Shown here: positions 1 to 6,710 of the stretch, piece by piece
Layout: each line of letters starts with the position of its first letter
How positions within the stretch are numbered: position 1 is the first letter of the stretch
Assembly: GCA_003645115.1 (NCBI GenBank)
Contig: QNEG01000034.1
Span: 1-9,659 of the forward strand
Reading direction: 5' to 3'
Source of the DNA: a bacterium
Lineage (GTDB): Bacteria > UBP14 > UBA6098 > B30-G16
DNA: 9,659 bases
Position numbers and translations under genes: made by a program
The notes under the pieces: model-generated
The model's database searches: none
What the model saw: the letters and a program-made list of their open reading frames with translations, nothing else
Told to the model about the DNA's origin: nothing

Positions 1-1354
1 AGCGCCTCACGCTGGATATATATATTCAGGACCGGTGGCAGCATACAGTTTCAAAACACTTATGCTGAATAAGGAACAGTATAAGCATAACACTGTAATA
101 TTAATCGGATTTGCTCATCGCCCATCGAATTGGGAGGGTATTTCTATATGGTCTGAAGGTGCCTGGAAAACACCATTGGGACAAGTTGCTATCGATGAGA
201 AACTGGCAAAAAAACTGATAGATTATAGCCCGGCTATTCAGGATAAAAGAGAGGTCCACATTGGCGAACACTCACTGGAAATGGAATTGCCATTCCTGCA
301 GTATGCGCTGGGTAATGATTTTAAGCTGGTGCCAATCTCTTTTTCTCATCAAACTGATGCAGAAATCGATGCGCTGGTGGAGGCGCTATTATCTGCAGAT
401 ATAAACTGGGAAAAGACAATCATCGTGGTATCTACCGATATGAGTCATTATCGTCCATACAATGATGCGGTGATGATAGACCGAAAGACTCTGGGATATG
501 TGTTAGCTGGCAATCTTGAGAAACTTGAGGGTTGGATTACCGAGGGAACCGGTGCATTTTGCGGATGGGCTCCAGTGCTCACGGCGATGAAAGTCCTGCC
601 CAAAGTAGGTGCAAATAAAACTATATTACTAAAATACGCTAACTCCGGTGATATACAACCCAGTAGCGCATCTCGAGGTGTAGTGGGATATTGTGCGGTA
701 GCATTCGTGAAATCAGGAAAGTCGAATGAACGGAACAATAATCCTGACCAACAGGAAAATTCCGAATCGAACGATACCAAAGAAAATGAGTATTCACTCA
801 CCGAGCAGCAGAAATTATATTTGCTAAAACTGGCTCGAGAAACCATCGAGAAGTATATCAGAGCGAATGAAAAACTGGAACCGGAAAAGCCCGATGATGC
901 TAACTTGGTCGAGGATGCAGCGGTATTCGTCACTATCCATCGTGAGGGTATGCTTCGAGGATGTATCGGTCAAATGTCCGCACAGGAACCATTATATCTT
1001 GCGGTGCGCGATATGGCTATTTCTGCGGCTACTAAAGACCCCAGATTCTCTCCACTATCCGAACAGGAATTGGATGAAATCGATATCGAGGTCTCTGTCC
1101 TTTCACCATTGAAAAGAATCGATTCCTGGGAGAAAATCGAACCATTCAAACACGGTGTATATGTCAAGAGAGGCTGGCAAAGTGGAGTATTCCTTCCACA
1201 GGTCTGGGAACAAATTCCAAATAAGGAAAGTTTTTTGACAGAATTGTGCACTCAAAAGGCTCGACTGGAACCAGATTGTTATAAAAATCCAGAAACAGAA
1301 CTATATATCTATACTGTGTTAAAATTCAGCGAGAAGGAAATGGGACTAAAATGA
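1..1354 (+). CDS. Memo-AMMECR1 fusion (AmmeMemoRadiSam system proteins B + A), 5' partial
   Basis: The frame is open from base 2, so the true start lies upstream of the window. A GTG at 35 is internal, because the residues before it (APHAGYIYSGP) are the conserved Memo motif, including the metal-ligand His at 8-10. Memo domain, to about base 720: a second ligand-type His in GFAH (116-118), then EHSLEMELPF, STDMSHY and a Cys in GAFCGWAP (560-562). These match the His/His/Cys iron or copper site known for human MEMO1. A linker of about 25 residues rich in N, E, S and D (about 725-790) joins it to an AMMECR1 domain carrying the hallmark LRGCIG at 953-970. Family knowledge: Memo and AMMECR1 proteins co-occur with a radical SAM enzyme in the AmmeMemoRadiSam system, whose biochemical role is unresolved. 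No radical SAM gene is in the window; it could lie upstream. The stop overlaps the nusB start (ATGA), which suggests translational coupling. Confidence 0.93.
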   Translation, partial: APHAGYIYSGPVAAYSFKTLMLNKEQYKHNTVILIGFAHRPSNWEGISIWSEGAWKTPLGQVAIDEKLAKKLIDYSPAIQDKREVHIGEHSLEMELPFLQYALGNDFKLVPISFSHQTDAEIDALVEALLSADINWEKTIIVVSTDMSHYRPYNDAVMIDRKTLGYVLAGNLEKLEGWITEGTGAFCGWAPVLTAMKVLPKVGANKTILLKYANSGDIQPSSASRGVVGYCAVAFVKSGKSNERNNNPDQQENSESNDTKENEYSLTEQQKLYLLKLARETIEKYIRANEKLEPEKPDDANLVEDAAVFVTIHREGMLRGCIGQMSAQEPLYLAVRDMAISAATKDPRFSPLSEQELDEIDIEVSVLSPLKRIDSWEKIEPFKHGVYVKRGWQSGVFLPQVWEQIPNKESFLTELCTQKARLEPDCYKNPETELYIYTVLKFSEKEMGLK

Positions 1355-1812
1355 TGAAACAAATCGATAAGCAGCAATATCCACGGCATCTGGCTCGAAG
1401 AGCAGTCTTGCAGGCGATGTATATTCATCTCGCAAATGATGAAAACGATACACAAAAGTTGTTCCAGTATGTAATAGAATTAGATGAAAATATTCCCGCG
1501 GTGGTGCATAATTTCATCGAGGAACTGCTGGAATCCGCAATAGATAGAGGGAAAATTGCCGATTCTGTTATCGATAAAGTGACCGAGAATTGGGAATTGG
1601 AAAGAATCAGTATGATAGATAGAAGCATTTTACGAATCGGTATCGCAGAATTTCTCGATTTCCCAAATATATCGCCGAAAGTTACTATCGATGAGGCTGT
1701 AGAATTGGCAAAAGAATTCGGTAGCGCAGATAGTCCAAAATTTGTCAATGGAGTCCTGGATGCTGCATTGAAAGAAATCAGAGATATGAAGTTATTAGCA
1801 AAAGAGGAATAA
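1351..1812 (+). CDS. nusB: Transcription antitermination factor NusB
   Basis: A 153-residue, all-helical protein of normal NusB length. Recognisable landmarks are the basic N-terminal RHLARRAVLQAMY helix (about residues 10-22), the central ELERISMIDRSILRIGIAEF segment, and the C-terminal TIDEAVELAKEFGSADSPKF-VNGVLDA block, which is the strongest NusB signature. NusB pairs with ribosomal protein S10 (NusE), binds boxA RNA, and supports antitermination of rRNA transcription in the cytoplasm. The ATG at 1351 overlaps the preceding stop as ATGA. A second ATG follows directly at 1354, so the start could be one codon later. A GGGA at 1342-1345 and AAGGA at 1334-1338 are the only ribosome-binding candidates. 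The metallophosphoesterase gene begins 4 bases after its stop, so the two are probably cotranscribed. Confidence 0.95.
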   Translation: MMKQIDKQQYPRHLARRAVLQAMYIHLANDENDTQKLFQYVIELDENIPAVVHNFIEELLESAIDRGKIADSVIDKVTENWELERISMIDRSILRIGIAEFLDFPNISPKVTIDEAVELAKEFGSADSPKFVNGVLDAALKEIRDMKLLAKEE

Positions 1813-1816
1813 GAGG

Positions 1817-2557
1817 ATGAAGATAGGGTTATTATCAGATATTCACGGCAATTGGGAGGCATTGGAGATTGCACTGTCCATATTGGAGAGCGAAGGTGTA
1901 GATAAATTACATTGCATTGGAGATATAGTCGGCTATGGCGCAGACCCCGCAGTTTGCATCGACCAAATAGAGCGAAAGTGTGAAAAAATAGTAGCCGGAA
2001 ACCACGATTGGGCATCCATCGGAAAGACAGATATTATGTATTTCAATATGTTCGGCAGAAAAGCTATATTGTGGACATCGAGAATACTGGCACCACATCA
2101 AAAATCTTTCCTCGCAGAATTGCCATTATATAATGCCTGCGATAATTTTTGCATAGTGCATTCTACCCCTATCGAACCATCGCAATGGCATTATGTTTTA
2201 ACCTCGGCACAGGCTATGCATCAATTCGAGCATTTTAGCCAGAAAATATGTTTTATCGGACATTCACATACTCCGATGCTATTTTCAGAAAATGGAAATC
2301 TATCTCGAGTAGCCATTCTACAGTAACAATAAGATAACGGAATCAAGTTATCACCGAGCTGTCGTTATATAATAAATATCGGCAGTGTAGGACAACCTCG
2401 TGATGGCGACCCACGAGGTTCTCTGGTAGTCTATGATAATAATAACCAGACAGTGAAATTTATTCGCTTCGAATACCCGATATATAAAACACAAAGCAAA
2501 ATTATTAGTGCGGGATTACCACCATTTCTGGCGGAAAGATTGGAGAGAGGAATATAA
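1817..2557 (+). pseudogene. Calcineurin-like metallophosphoesterase (YfcE/MJ0936-type), interrupted by two in-frame TAA codons
   Basis: The N-terminal 169 residues form a metallophosphoesterase with all the expected metal ligands: D8 and H10 (SDIHGN), D36 (GDIVGYG), N62-H63 (GNHDW), H115 (IVHSTP), and H149/H151 (GHSHTP). The frame then meets TAA at 2324-2326 and again at 2330-2332. The same frame resumes and encodes the rest of the family's C-terminus: IKLSPSCRYIIN, then IGSVGQPRDGDPRG, ending in AGLPPFLAERLERGI with a TAA at 2555-2557. The total of 247 codons is normal for the family. The members are phosphodiesterases or phosphatases of uncertain substrate. The conserved 3' part implies recent damage, sequencing error or recoding. 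An equally economical repair is a base gained near 2318 and one lost near 2341, which would restore YSNNKITEIKLSP. The short product keeps every metal ligand but lacks the last strands of the fold. SD AAGAGG (1811-1816) directly precedes the ATG. Confidence 0.87.
2394..2420. repeat. Perfect 9-bp inverted repeat with 9-base loop
   Basis: AACCTCGTG (2394-2402) and CACGAGGTT (2412-2420) are exact reverse complements separated by 9 bases. The repeat lies inside the 3' part of the interrupted phosphoesterase gene, over the codons for QPRDGDPRG. No T-run follows it, so it is not a typical intrinsic terminator. The symmetry may simply come from the conserved PRDGDPR peptide. Confidence 0.4.
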
Positions 2558-2784
2558 TACTTGACAATTTTGTTTTGAAGTTAGATTTTTATTATCTATG
2601 TAATTATTGGTGAGGTTTTTGTAAGATATCCTTTCACTATACTGGTGCGGGATTTTACTTTATGAATGAGCTATTCAGTTTTATTAATGAATTGCTATTG
2701 ACGATAAGTTAAAATCGCAATTGTGCAAAGTTCTTTGGACAAAATGCTGTTTTGGTGAAATATATTAAAACAAGGGAGGTAAAT
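2558..2784. other. AT-rich intergenic region upstream of the ytxH operon
   Basis: These 227 bases hold no supportable gene. Since block B starts here, a promoter is expected. A perfect -35-like TTGACA lies at 2561-2566, but no good -10 box sits 16-18 bases downstream. A weak alternative is TTGGAC (2735-2740) with TATATT (2761-2766), whose spacing of 20 is too long. A small exact dyad, CAAAG-TT-CTTTG, occupies 2726-2737. No hairpin followed by a T-run was seen, so a terminator for the upstream genes is not evident. Confidence 0.4.
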
Positions 2785-3075
2785 ATGGCTAACAATCATA
2801 GTGGAGAATCTTTCCTGGCGGGTTTCTTAATCGGCGGGATTATCGGCGCTGGAGTAGCACTGCTATTCGCTCCAGCATCTGGCAAGGAAACTCGACGATT
2901 CATTCAGACTCAAGCAGAAAAAGCTATCGATGAAGGTCGTGAAGAGTTCGAGAAAGTTCGAAATATCATTCGCGAGGAAATAGTCAGATTGGCTGAAAGT
3001 AAAGAAGCGTTCCAGCAAGCATTACACAAGGGCGTGGAGACTTATAAATCTCCATCGGAAACAGAGGAGGAATAA
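2785..3075 (+). CDS. YtxH-domain small membrane protein
   Basis: A 96-residue protein with the YtxH pattern: a short polar N-terminus, a glycine-rich membrane helix (FLAGFLIGGIIGAGVALLFA, about residues 10-29), directly followed by the family signature FAPASGKETRR, then a charged helix likely to form a coiled coil (about residues 35-85). The family includes B. subtilis general-stress protein YtxH, of unknown biochemical role. It is predicted to be anchored in the cytoplasmic membrane with the charged tail in the cytoplasm. I chose ATG 2785 over an in-frame GTG at 2752 because a strong SD, AGGGAGGT (2773-2780), sits 4 bases before the ATG. The next gene, also a small membrane protein, starts 1 base after its stop, and this pairing is common for the family. 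Confidence 0.85.
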   Translation: MANNHSGESFLAGFLIGGIIGAGVALLFAPASGKETRRFIQTQAEKAIDEGREEFEKVRNIIREEIVRLAESKEAFQQALHKGVETYKSPSETEEE

Positions 3076-3076
3076 T

Positions 3077-3442
3077 TTGATTGGCGAGGTTATTCTCCTG
3101 TTATTACTTATATTTTTTGCCATATTCGGTGCGTTGGCAGTATTCTTTTTCGTTCGTATGTCGATGAGAATAGAACAGACTGCCAAGCATCTCGATGATA
3201 TACTGACACAAGTAGAGAAAGAACTTCCTGATTTTTGCGAACAGTCCAAACAGACACTTAAATCCCTGGAATCCACATCCAATAAGACCGAAAAATTTGT
3301 CGGACAGATTCAGCAACCTATCCAGAAATTGCAATCATCTGGATTATGGCAGGCAATAGTGGGAATGATTAATGGTATCACATATTTCAGAAATGTTTTC
3401 GGTGAAAAGCAGCAAGTAAAACAGGATAACGACGAAGGTTAA
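3077..3442 (+). CDS. DUF948-like membrane-anchored coiled-coil protein, TTG start
   Basis: A 121-residue protein with one N-terminal membrane helix (about residues 4-27, rich in L, I and F) and then a long heptad-rich helix (about 28-90: IEQTAKHLDDILTQVEKEL onward, then KSLESTSNKTEKFVGQI). It ends in a short segment around GLWQAIVGMINGITYF. This architecture, and its place directly behind ytxH, fits the DUF948 family, which has no known function. The assignment rests on architecture and context more than on unique motifs. The start is TTG at 3077, supported by the SD GAGGAGG at 3064-3070, 6 bases upstream and inside the end of ytxH, so translation is probably coupled. The ddl gene begins 2 bases after its stop. 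Confidence 0.65.
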   Translation: MIGEVILLLLLIFFAIFGALAVFFFVRMSMRIEQTAKHLDDILTQVEKELPDFCEQSKQTLKSLESTSNKTEKFVGQIQQPIQKLQSSGLWQAIVGMINGITYFRNVFGEKQQVKQDNDEG

Positions 3443-3444
3443 CA

Positions 3445-4374
3445 ATGAATGTAGCTGTTCTAATGGGCGGGACATCCTCCGAGGTCGAGGTTTCTCGGAA
3501 GAGTGGAAAAGCGATAGCTCGAGGATTAACTGAACGAGGACACAATGTCCACCTGTTCGATTGGGAGGAAGAACGCTTAATTACCGATATAGATACTATT
3601 CGCCGTTTCGATGTGGTTTTTATTGCCTATCACGGTGGCGCAGGCGAAGATGGCAGAGTCCAGGCTATCCTGGATGTGGCTGGTATGAAATATACAGGTT
3701 CCGATTATGTGGCATCGGCACTGGGTATGAATAAAACATTATCCAGATCTATATTCAGCAGGAATGGTATCCCTATCCCGCCAGGAATAATCGTAAATAC
3801 CGATTTCCCACCAGAAAAATTGTTGATTATAATGGCAAAAGAGGGCTTTGGCCTTCCCGCTGTGGTGAAACCAGCTACTCAAGGTTCCACTATCGGCGTT
3901 ACTATCGCTATTTCAGAAAAAGAATTCCTGGAGGGTGTGAATAAGGCATTCCGGTATAGTGATAAAATTATAATAGAGAAGTATATTCCAGGCAAGGAAG
4001 TAACTGTTTCGGTGCTTGGCGGGTTACCGCTCCCGGTGATTGAAATTATCCCACAAGATGGTTTCTATGACTATGAACATAAATATAGCAAGGGCAAAAG
4101 TGAATATGTTTGTCCAGCTGATATACCAGCAATCACATTTGAAAAATTAAAAAATATCGGTGCTCGAGCATATAATGCTATCGGTTGCAGACATTATGCT
4201 CGAGTCGATTTCAGATTGAGTGATAGTGGCAATATATATTGCCTGGAAGTAAACACTTTACCGGGAATGACCGATTTATCACTGGTCCCGATGGCTGCCA
4301 GAGCGGTGGGAATCGAATTTCCCGAACTTGTTCATAAAATCGCCTGTATGGCTTATGAAGGGAGGAATGAATAA
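3445..4374 (+). CDS. ddl: D-alanine--D-alanine ligase
   Basis: An ATP-grasp ligase that joins two D-alanines in the cytoplasm to make the dipeptide for peptidoglycan precursors. At 309 residues it matches the short DdlB type. Visible motifs are GGTSSEVEVS (residues 8-17, with catalytic-type E13), HGGAGEDG (63-70), YTGS (83-86), VVKPATQGSTIG (140-151, with S148 in the position of E. coli S150), IIEKYIPGKEVTV (176-188), YDYEHKY (208-214, the segment carrying the Tyr that favours D-Ala over D-lactate) and EVNTLPGMT (268-276, metal and substrate binding). These indicate a normal D-Ala-D-Ala enzyme with no sign of depsipeptide (vancomycin-resistance) specificity. GAAGG (3434-3438) is the likely SD. 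The gene's TAA overlaps the ssb ATG by one base. No mur or fts genes are adjacent, unlike the dcw cluster location of ddlB in E. coli. Confidence 0.96.
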   Translation: MNVAVLMGGTSSEVEVSRKSGKAIARGLTERGHNVHLFDWEEERLITDIDTIRRFDVVFIAYHGGAGEDGRVQAILDVAGMKYTGSDYVASALGMNKTLSRSIFSRNGIPIPPGIIVNTDFPPEKLLIIMAKEGFGLPAVVKPATQGSTIGVTIAISEKEFLEGVNKAFRYSDKIIIEKYIPGKEVTVSVLGGLPLPVIEIIPQDGFYDYEHKYSKGKSEYVCPADIPAITFEKLKNIGARAYNAIGCRHYARVDFRLSDSGNIYCLEVNTLPGMTDLSLVPMAARAVGIEFPELVHKIACMAYEGRNE

Positions 4375-4823
4375 TGTATAATAGAGCAATTCTTATCGGT
4401 TGGCTGGGGCGCGATGCCGAAGTCCGATATATGGAAGGTGGCGATAGAGGAGTAATTAATTTTACTCTCGCTACCAGTCGAAGTTGGAGAGATAGAGATG
4501 GAAATTGGCAAAGTGACACCCAGTGGCATAATATCTCTCATTGGGGTAGCAGGGGGCTGGATAATCTGGCAAGTAAATTAAAAAAAGGCACACTGGCTAT
4601 GGTGGAGGGAGAAATTAGAAAAAGACAGTGGGAAGACAGAAACGGACAAACACGCGAAATTATTGAAATTCGGGCTTATAAAATAGTTCCACTGGGAAAA
4701 AGAGAAAAAGATGAATCCTCTATGAATATTAACCAGGACGAAGAAGAGGAAATGGAAGAGAACATCCCATCATCGAACGATAATGAATTACCCAAGGATA
4801 CCGAGGATGATCTCCCATTCTAA
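4374..4823 (+). CDS. ssb: Single-stranded DNA-binding protein
   Basis: A 149-residue SSB. The OB-fold covers about residues 1-105, beginning MYNRAILIGWLGRDAEVRY and including FTLATSRSWRD, WHNISHWG and VEGEIRKRQWEDRNGQ. A short acidic tail follows and ends in DDLPF, the tip that binds partner proteins such as exonuclease I, PriA and RecO in known bacteria. The protein coats single-stranded DNA in replication and repair, usually as a tetramer. The ATG shares one base with the ddl stop (TAATG), and AAGGGAGG (4358-4365) lies 8 bases upstream, so coupled translation is likely. In most bacteria ssb is near uvrA or between rpsF and rpsR; here it lies between ddl and rnpA. Confidence 0.95.
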   Translation: MYNRAILIGWLGRDAEVRYMEGGDRGVINFTLATSRSWRDRDGNWQSDTQWHNISHWGSRGLDNLASKLKKGTLAMVEGEIRKRQWEDRNGQTREIIEIRAYKIVPLGKREKDESSMNINQDEEEEMEENIPSSNDNELPKDTEDDLPF

Positions 4824-4829
4824 TGGAAT

Positions 4830-5174
4830 ATGAGAGTCCCGTCTCCTAAAACTCGAGCAGAAATTATTTCTTTACTTCATGCTCCCACAGTAGTCGAGGG
4901 CTCTTTTTTGATAATTAAGGCTCGTAAAAATCCACCACAGAAATCCTTAATGGTCTCCGTCTCTGCCAGATGTGGAAACGCAGTTAGAAGAAACAGAATT
5001 AGAAGAATTGTTCGTGAATGGTTTCGAGTGAATTGGGAATCTATCCCCGAGGATATGTCATTTCTGGTTAAAGTATTACCATCCACCAGGAATTTATCCA
5101 AAAATAAACTCTCCCCCAGTATTCGCAATGAACTTCATCAACTGATGAAACAGTTTTACTTGCCAAAAAAATAA
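4830..5174 (+). CDS. rnpA: Ribonuclease P protein component
   Basis: A 114-residue basic protein of normal RnpA length. The defining RNR block is present: GNAVRRNRIRRIVREWFR at residues 49-66, preceded by the strand SLMVSVSAR. Downstream, the strand FLVKVLPSTRNLSK fits the end of the fold. It is the protein subunit of RNase P and helps the catalytic RNA bind pre-tRNA 5' leaders. The N-terminal third is divergent from the common pattern, which is usual for this fast-evolving family. The start at ATG 4830 lies 6 bases after the ssb stop, with only a weak TGGA upstream, so coupling to ssb translation is likely. The usual partners rpmH (before) and yidD/yidC (after) are absent on both sides. Confidence 0.93.
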   Translation: MRVPSPKTRAEIISLLHAPTVVEGSFLIIKARKNPPQKSLMVSVSARCGNAVRRNRIRRIVREWFRVNWESIPEDMSFLVKVLPSTRNLSKNKLSPSIRNELHQLMKQFYLPKK

Positions 5175-5193
5175 ACCCGAATATGTTTATATT

Positions 5194-6603
5194 ATGGAAG
5201 ATGTATTTCAACATAAATGTGGAGTATTTGGAATTATCGGTCATCCGGAGGCATCACGGATGGCATATCTCGGTCTCTATTCACTTCAACATCGCGGACA
5301 GGAAAGCGCTGGAATTGTTTCCACCGATGGCGAAAATATGTTCGAACACAAAGACCTCGGATTAGTCAACGATGTATTTCAAAATGAAGAAATATTTTCT
5401 CGACTTATCGGCGATTCCGCCATAGGACATAATAGATATTCCACTACCGGTTCTACTTTTCGAGTTAATTCGCAACCATTCTTGATAAATTTTCACGGCG
5501 GACATATTGCAGCTGCTCACAATGGCAATTTGGTTAATGCACAAATTCTACGCGAAAAAATGGAAAAAGACGGTTCCATATTCAGAACCACTACCGATAG
5601 TGAAGTAATACTTCATTTGATTGCTCGTTCACGACGGAAGACCATACCCGAGATGATTTCCGATGCGCTAACCAAAGTGAAAGGTGCATTCTCTATGGTA
5701 TTTCTTACCCCACGATTGTTGGTGGGAGTGAAAGACCCAAATTCATTCAGACCGCTGGTATTCGGCAGGAAAGATGATGCTTACTTCTTGGCATCGGAAA
5801 CCTGTGCATTCGATTTGCTGGGTGTAGAATTCATAAGATGTGTCCAACCCGGTGAATTATTGATATTGAGTCGTGATAACGAACCGGAAAGTTTCTTCCC
5901 CTGGGGGAAATGTAAAAATGCTTGCGGTTCCGCTTGTATATTCGAATTCATATATTTTTCTCGCCCGGATTCCACAGTGTTCGGTGCACCAGTGGATAAG
6001 ATTCGCCGAAAGATGGGAATGAAATTGGCACAGGAAATGCCCGCCGATGCCGACATAGTCATCTCGGTGCCAGATTCATCCAATACCGCCGCATTGGGAT
6101 ATTCGTGGGAATCGAATATCCCGTTCGAACTGGGACTGATAAGGAATCATTACATCGGCAGGACTTTTATCCAGCCGAGACAGAAAATCAGAGAATTCGG
6201 CGCAAAATTGAAGTATAATCCAGTGAGAGGTATTTTGAAAAACAAACGAGTGGTAGTAGTTGATGATTCTATCGTTCGGGGCACCACCAGCAGACAACTC
6301 GTTCAGCTAATTCGCGAGGCTGGCGCTTCACAAGTCCATCTCAGAATAGCATCGCCACCTATTGTCAATCCTTGTTATTATGGTATCGACACACCAGACA
6401 GCGACCAGCTTATCGCAGCGAATATGTCTGTCCAACAAATCGCAGATTTCATCGGCGCCGATTCACTGGGATATCTATCATTGCAGGGACTATTATCTAT
6501 CGATGATTTGCCGGATATCGGATATTGCACCGCCTGTTTCGGCTCTGAATATCCTCTCCCCATTCACCACGAAAAGAAAAAAGATAAGATGAATAATAAA
6601 TGA
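5194..6603 (+). CDS. purF: Amidophosphoribosyltransferase (4Fe-4S, propeptide type)
   Basis: This enzyme performs the first committed step of purine synthesis, making 5-phosphoribosylamine from PRPP and glutamine. At 469 residues it has the B. subtilis-type layout. A short propeptide (MEDVFQHK) precedes C9, the glutaminase nucleophile in KCGVFGI, exposed by self-cleavage in this class. The Ntn glutaminase domain contains LQHRGQESAGI, HNRYSTTG and AHNGNL. The phosphoribosyltransferase domain contains the PRPP loop VVVVDDSIVRGTTS (353-366). Four cysteines match the 4Fe-4S ligands of the B. subtilis enzyme: C248 (ACIFEFIYFSRPDS), C394 (NPCYYGID), C445 and C448 (YCTACFG), so oxygen sensitivity is likely. 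The gene starts 19 bases after rnpA. No clear SD precedes ATG 5194, and the start is set by the propeptide-Cys spacing. No other pur genes are adjacent. Confidence 0.97.
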   Translation: MEDVFQHKCGVFGIIGHPEASRMAYLGLYSLQHRGQESAGIVSTDGENMFEHKDLGLVNDVFQNEEIFSRLIGDSAIGHNRYSTTGSTFRVNSQPFLINFHGGHIAAAHNGNLVNAQILREKMEKDGSIFRTTTDSEVILHLIARSRRKTIPEMISDALTKVKGAFSMVFLTPRLLVGVKDPNSFRPLVFGRKDDAYFLASETCAFDLLGVEFIRCVQPGELLILSRDNEPESFFPWGKCKNACGSACIFEFIYFSRPDSTVFGAPVDKIRRKMGMKLAQEMPADADIVISVPDSSNTAALGYSWESNIPFELGLIRNHYIGRTFIQPRQKIREFGAKLKYNPVRGILKNKRVVVVDDSIVRGTTSRQLVQLIREAGASQVHLRIASPPIVNPCYYGIDTPDSDQLIAANMSVQQIADFIGADSLGYLSLQGLLSIDDLPDIGYCTACFGSEYPLPIHHEKKKDKMNNK

Positions 6604-6685
6604 TAATTCCGCAGAGGATAATTTGAAGTGTTTATGATAATTATTCTTGCTTTAGATGTTTTGATAACTATTTTGTTATAAACAC
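6602..6685. promoter_or_regulatory. GATAATT direct repeats and inverted repeats upstream of mtnA
   Basis: The 107-base gap between purF and mtnA holds three GATAATT copies (6602-6608, 6617-6623, 6636-6642) and a near-copy GATAACT (6663-6669). It also has an exact 8-bp inverted repeat GTGTTTAT / ATAAACAC (6628-6635, 6678-6685) and a near-perfect dyad TTGATAAC-6 bases-GTTATAAA (6661-6682, one mismatch). The segment TGATAATTATTCTTG (6635-6649) resembles a Fur 7-1-7 site (12 of 14 fixed positions). This is a plausible control region for mtnA, but the region is AT-rich and GATAAT is common in this genome, so chance is a real alternative. No convincing -35/-10 pair was found. Confidence 0.25.
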
Positions 6686-6710
6686 GGTAAGAATAGGCGG
6701 GAGAGGAATT

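Noticed and set aside
35..37. GTG as start of the Memo-AMMECR1 gene
   Set aside because: The upstream in-frame codons encode the conserved PHAGY motif with a metal-ligand His, so the gene begins before the window.
1425..2015. Long minus-strand open frame opposite nusB and the phosphoesterase
   Set aside because: It lies antisense to two clearly conserved genes and its translation is serine-rich with no family resemblance; it is a shadow frame.
2324..2332. Alternative genetic code reading TAA as an amino acid
   Set aside because: TAA is the natural end of nusB, ddl, ssb, rnpA, mtnA and others at the expected family lengths, so it is a normal stop in this genome.
2561..2600. Consensus -35 TTGACA directly after the phosphoesterase stop
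   Set aside because: No acceptable -10 hexamer lies 16-18 bases downstream; the nearest candidates (TTAGAT, TATTAT) are at spacings of 14 and 23.
2608..2640. Possible hairpin GTGAGG / CCTTTCAC as a terminator
   Set aside because: Pairing is short and interrupted, and no T-run follows.
2752..2784. GTG start giving a longer YtxH-like protein
   Set aside because: The strong SD at 2773-2780 lies inside this extension and points to ATG 2785; the extra residues do not match the family.
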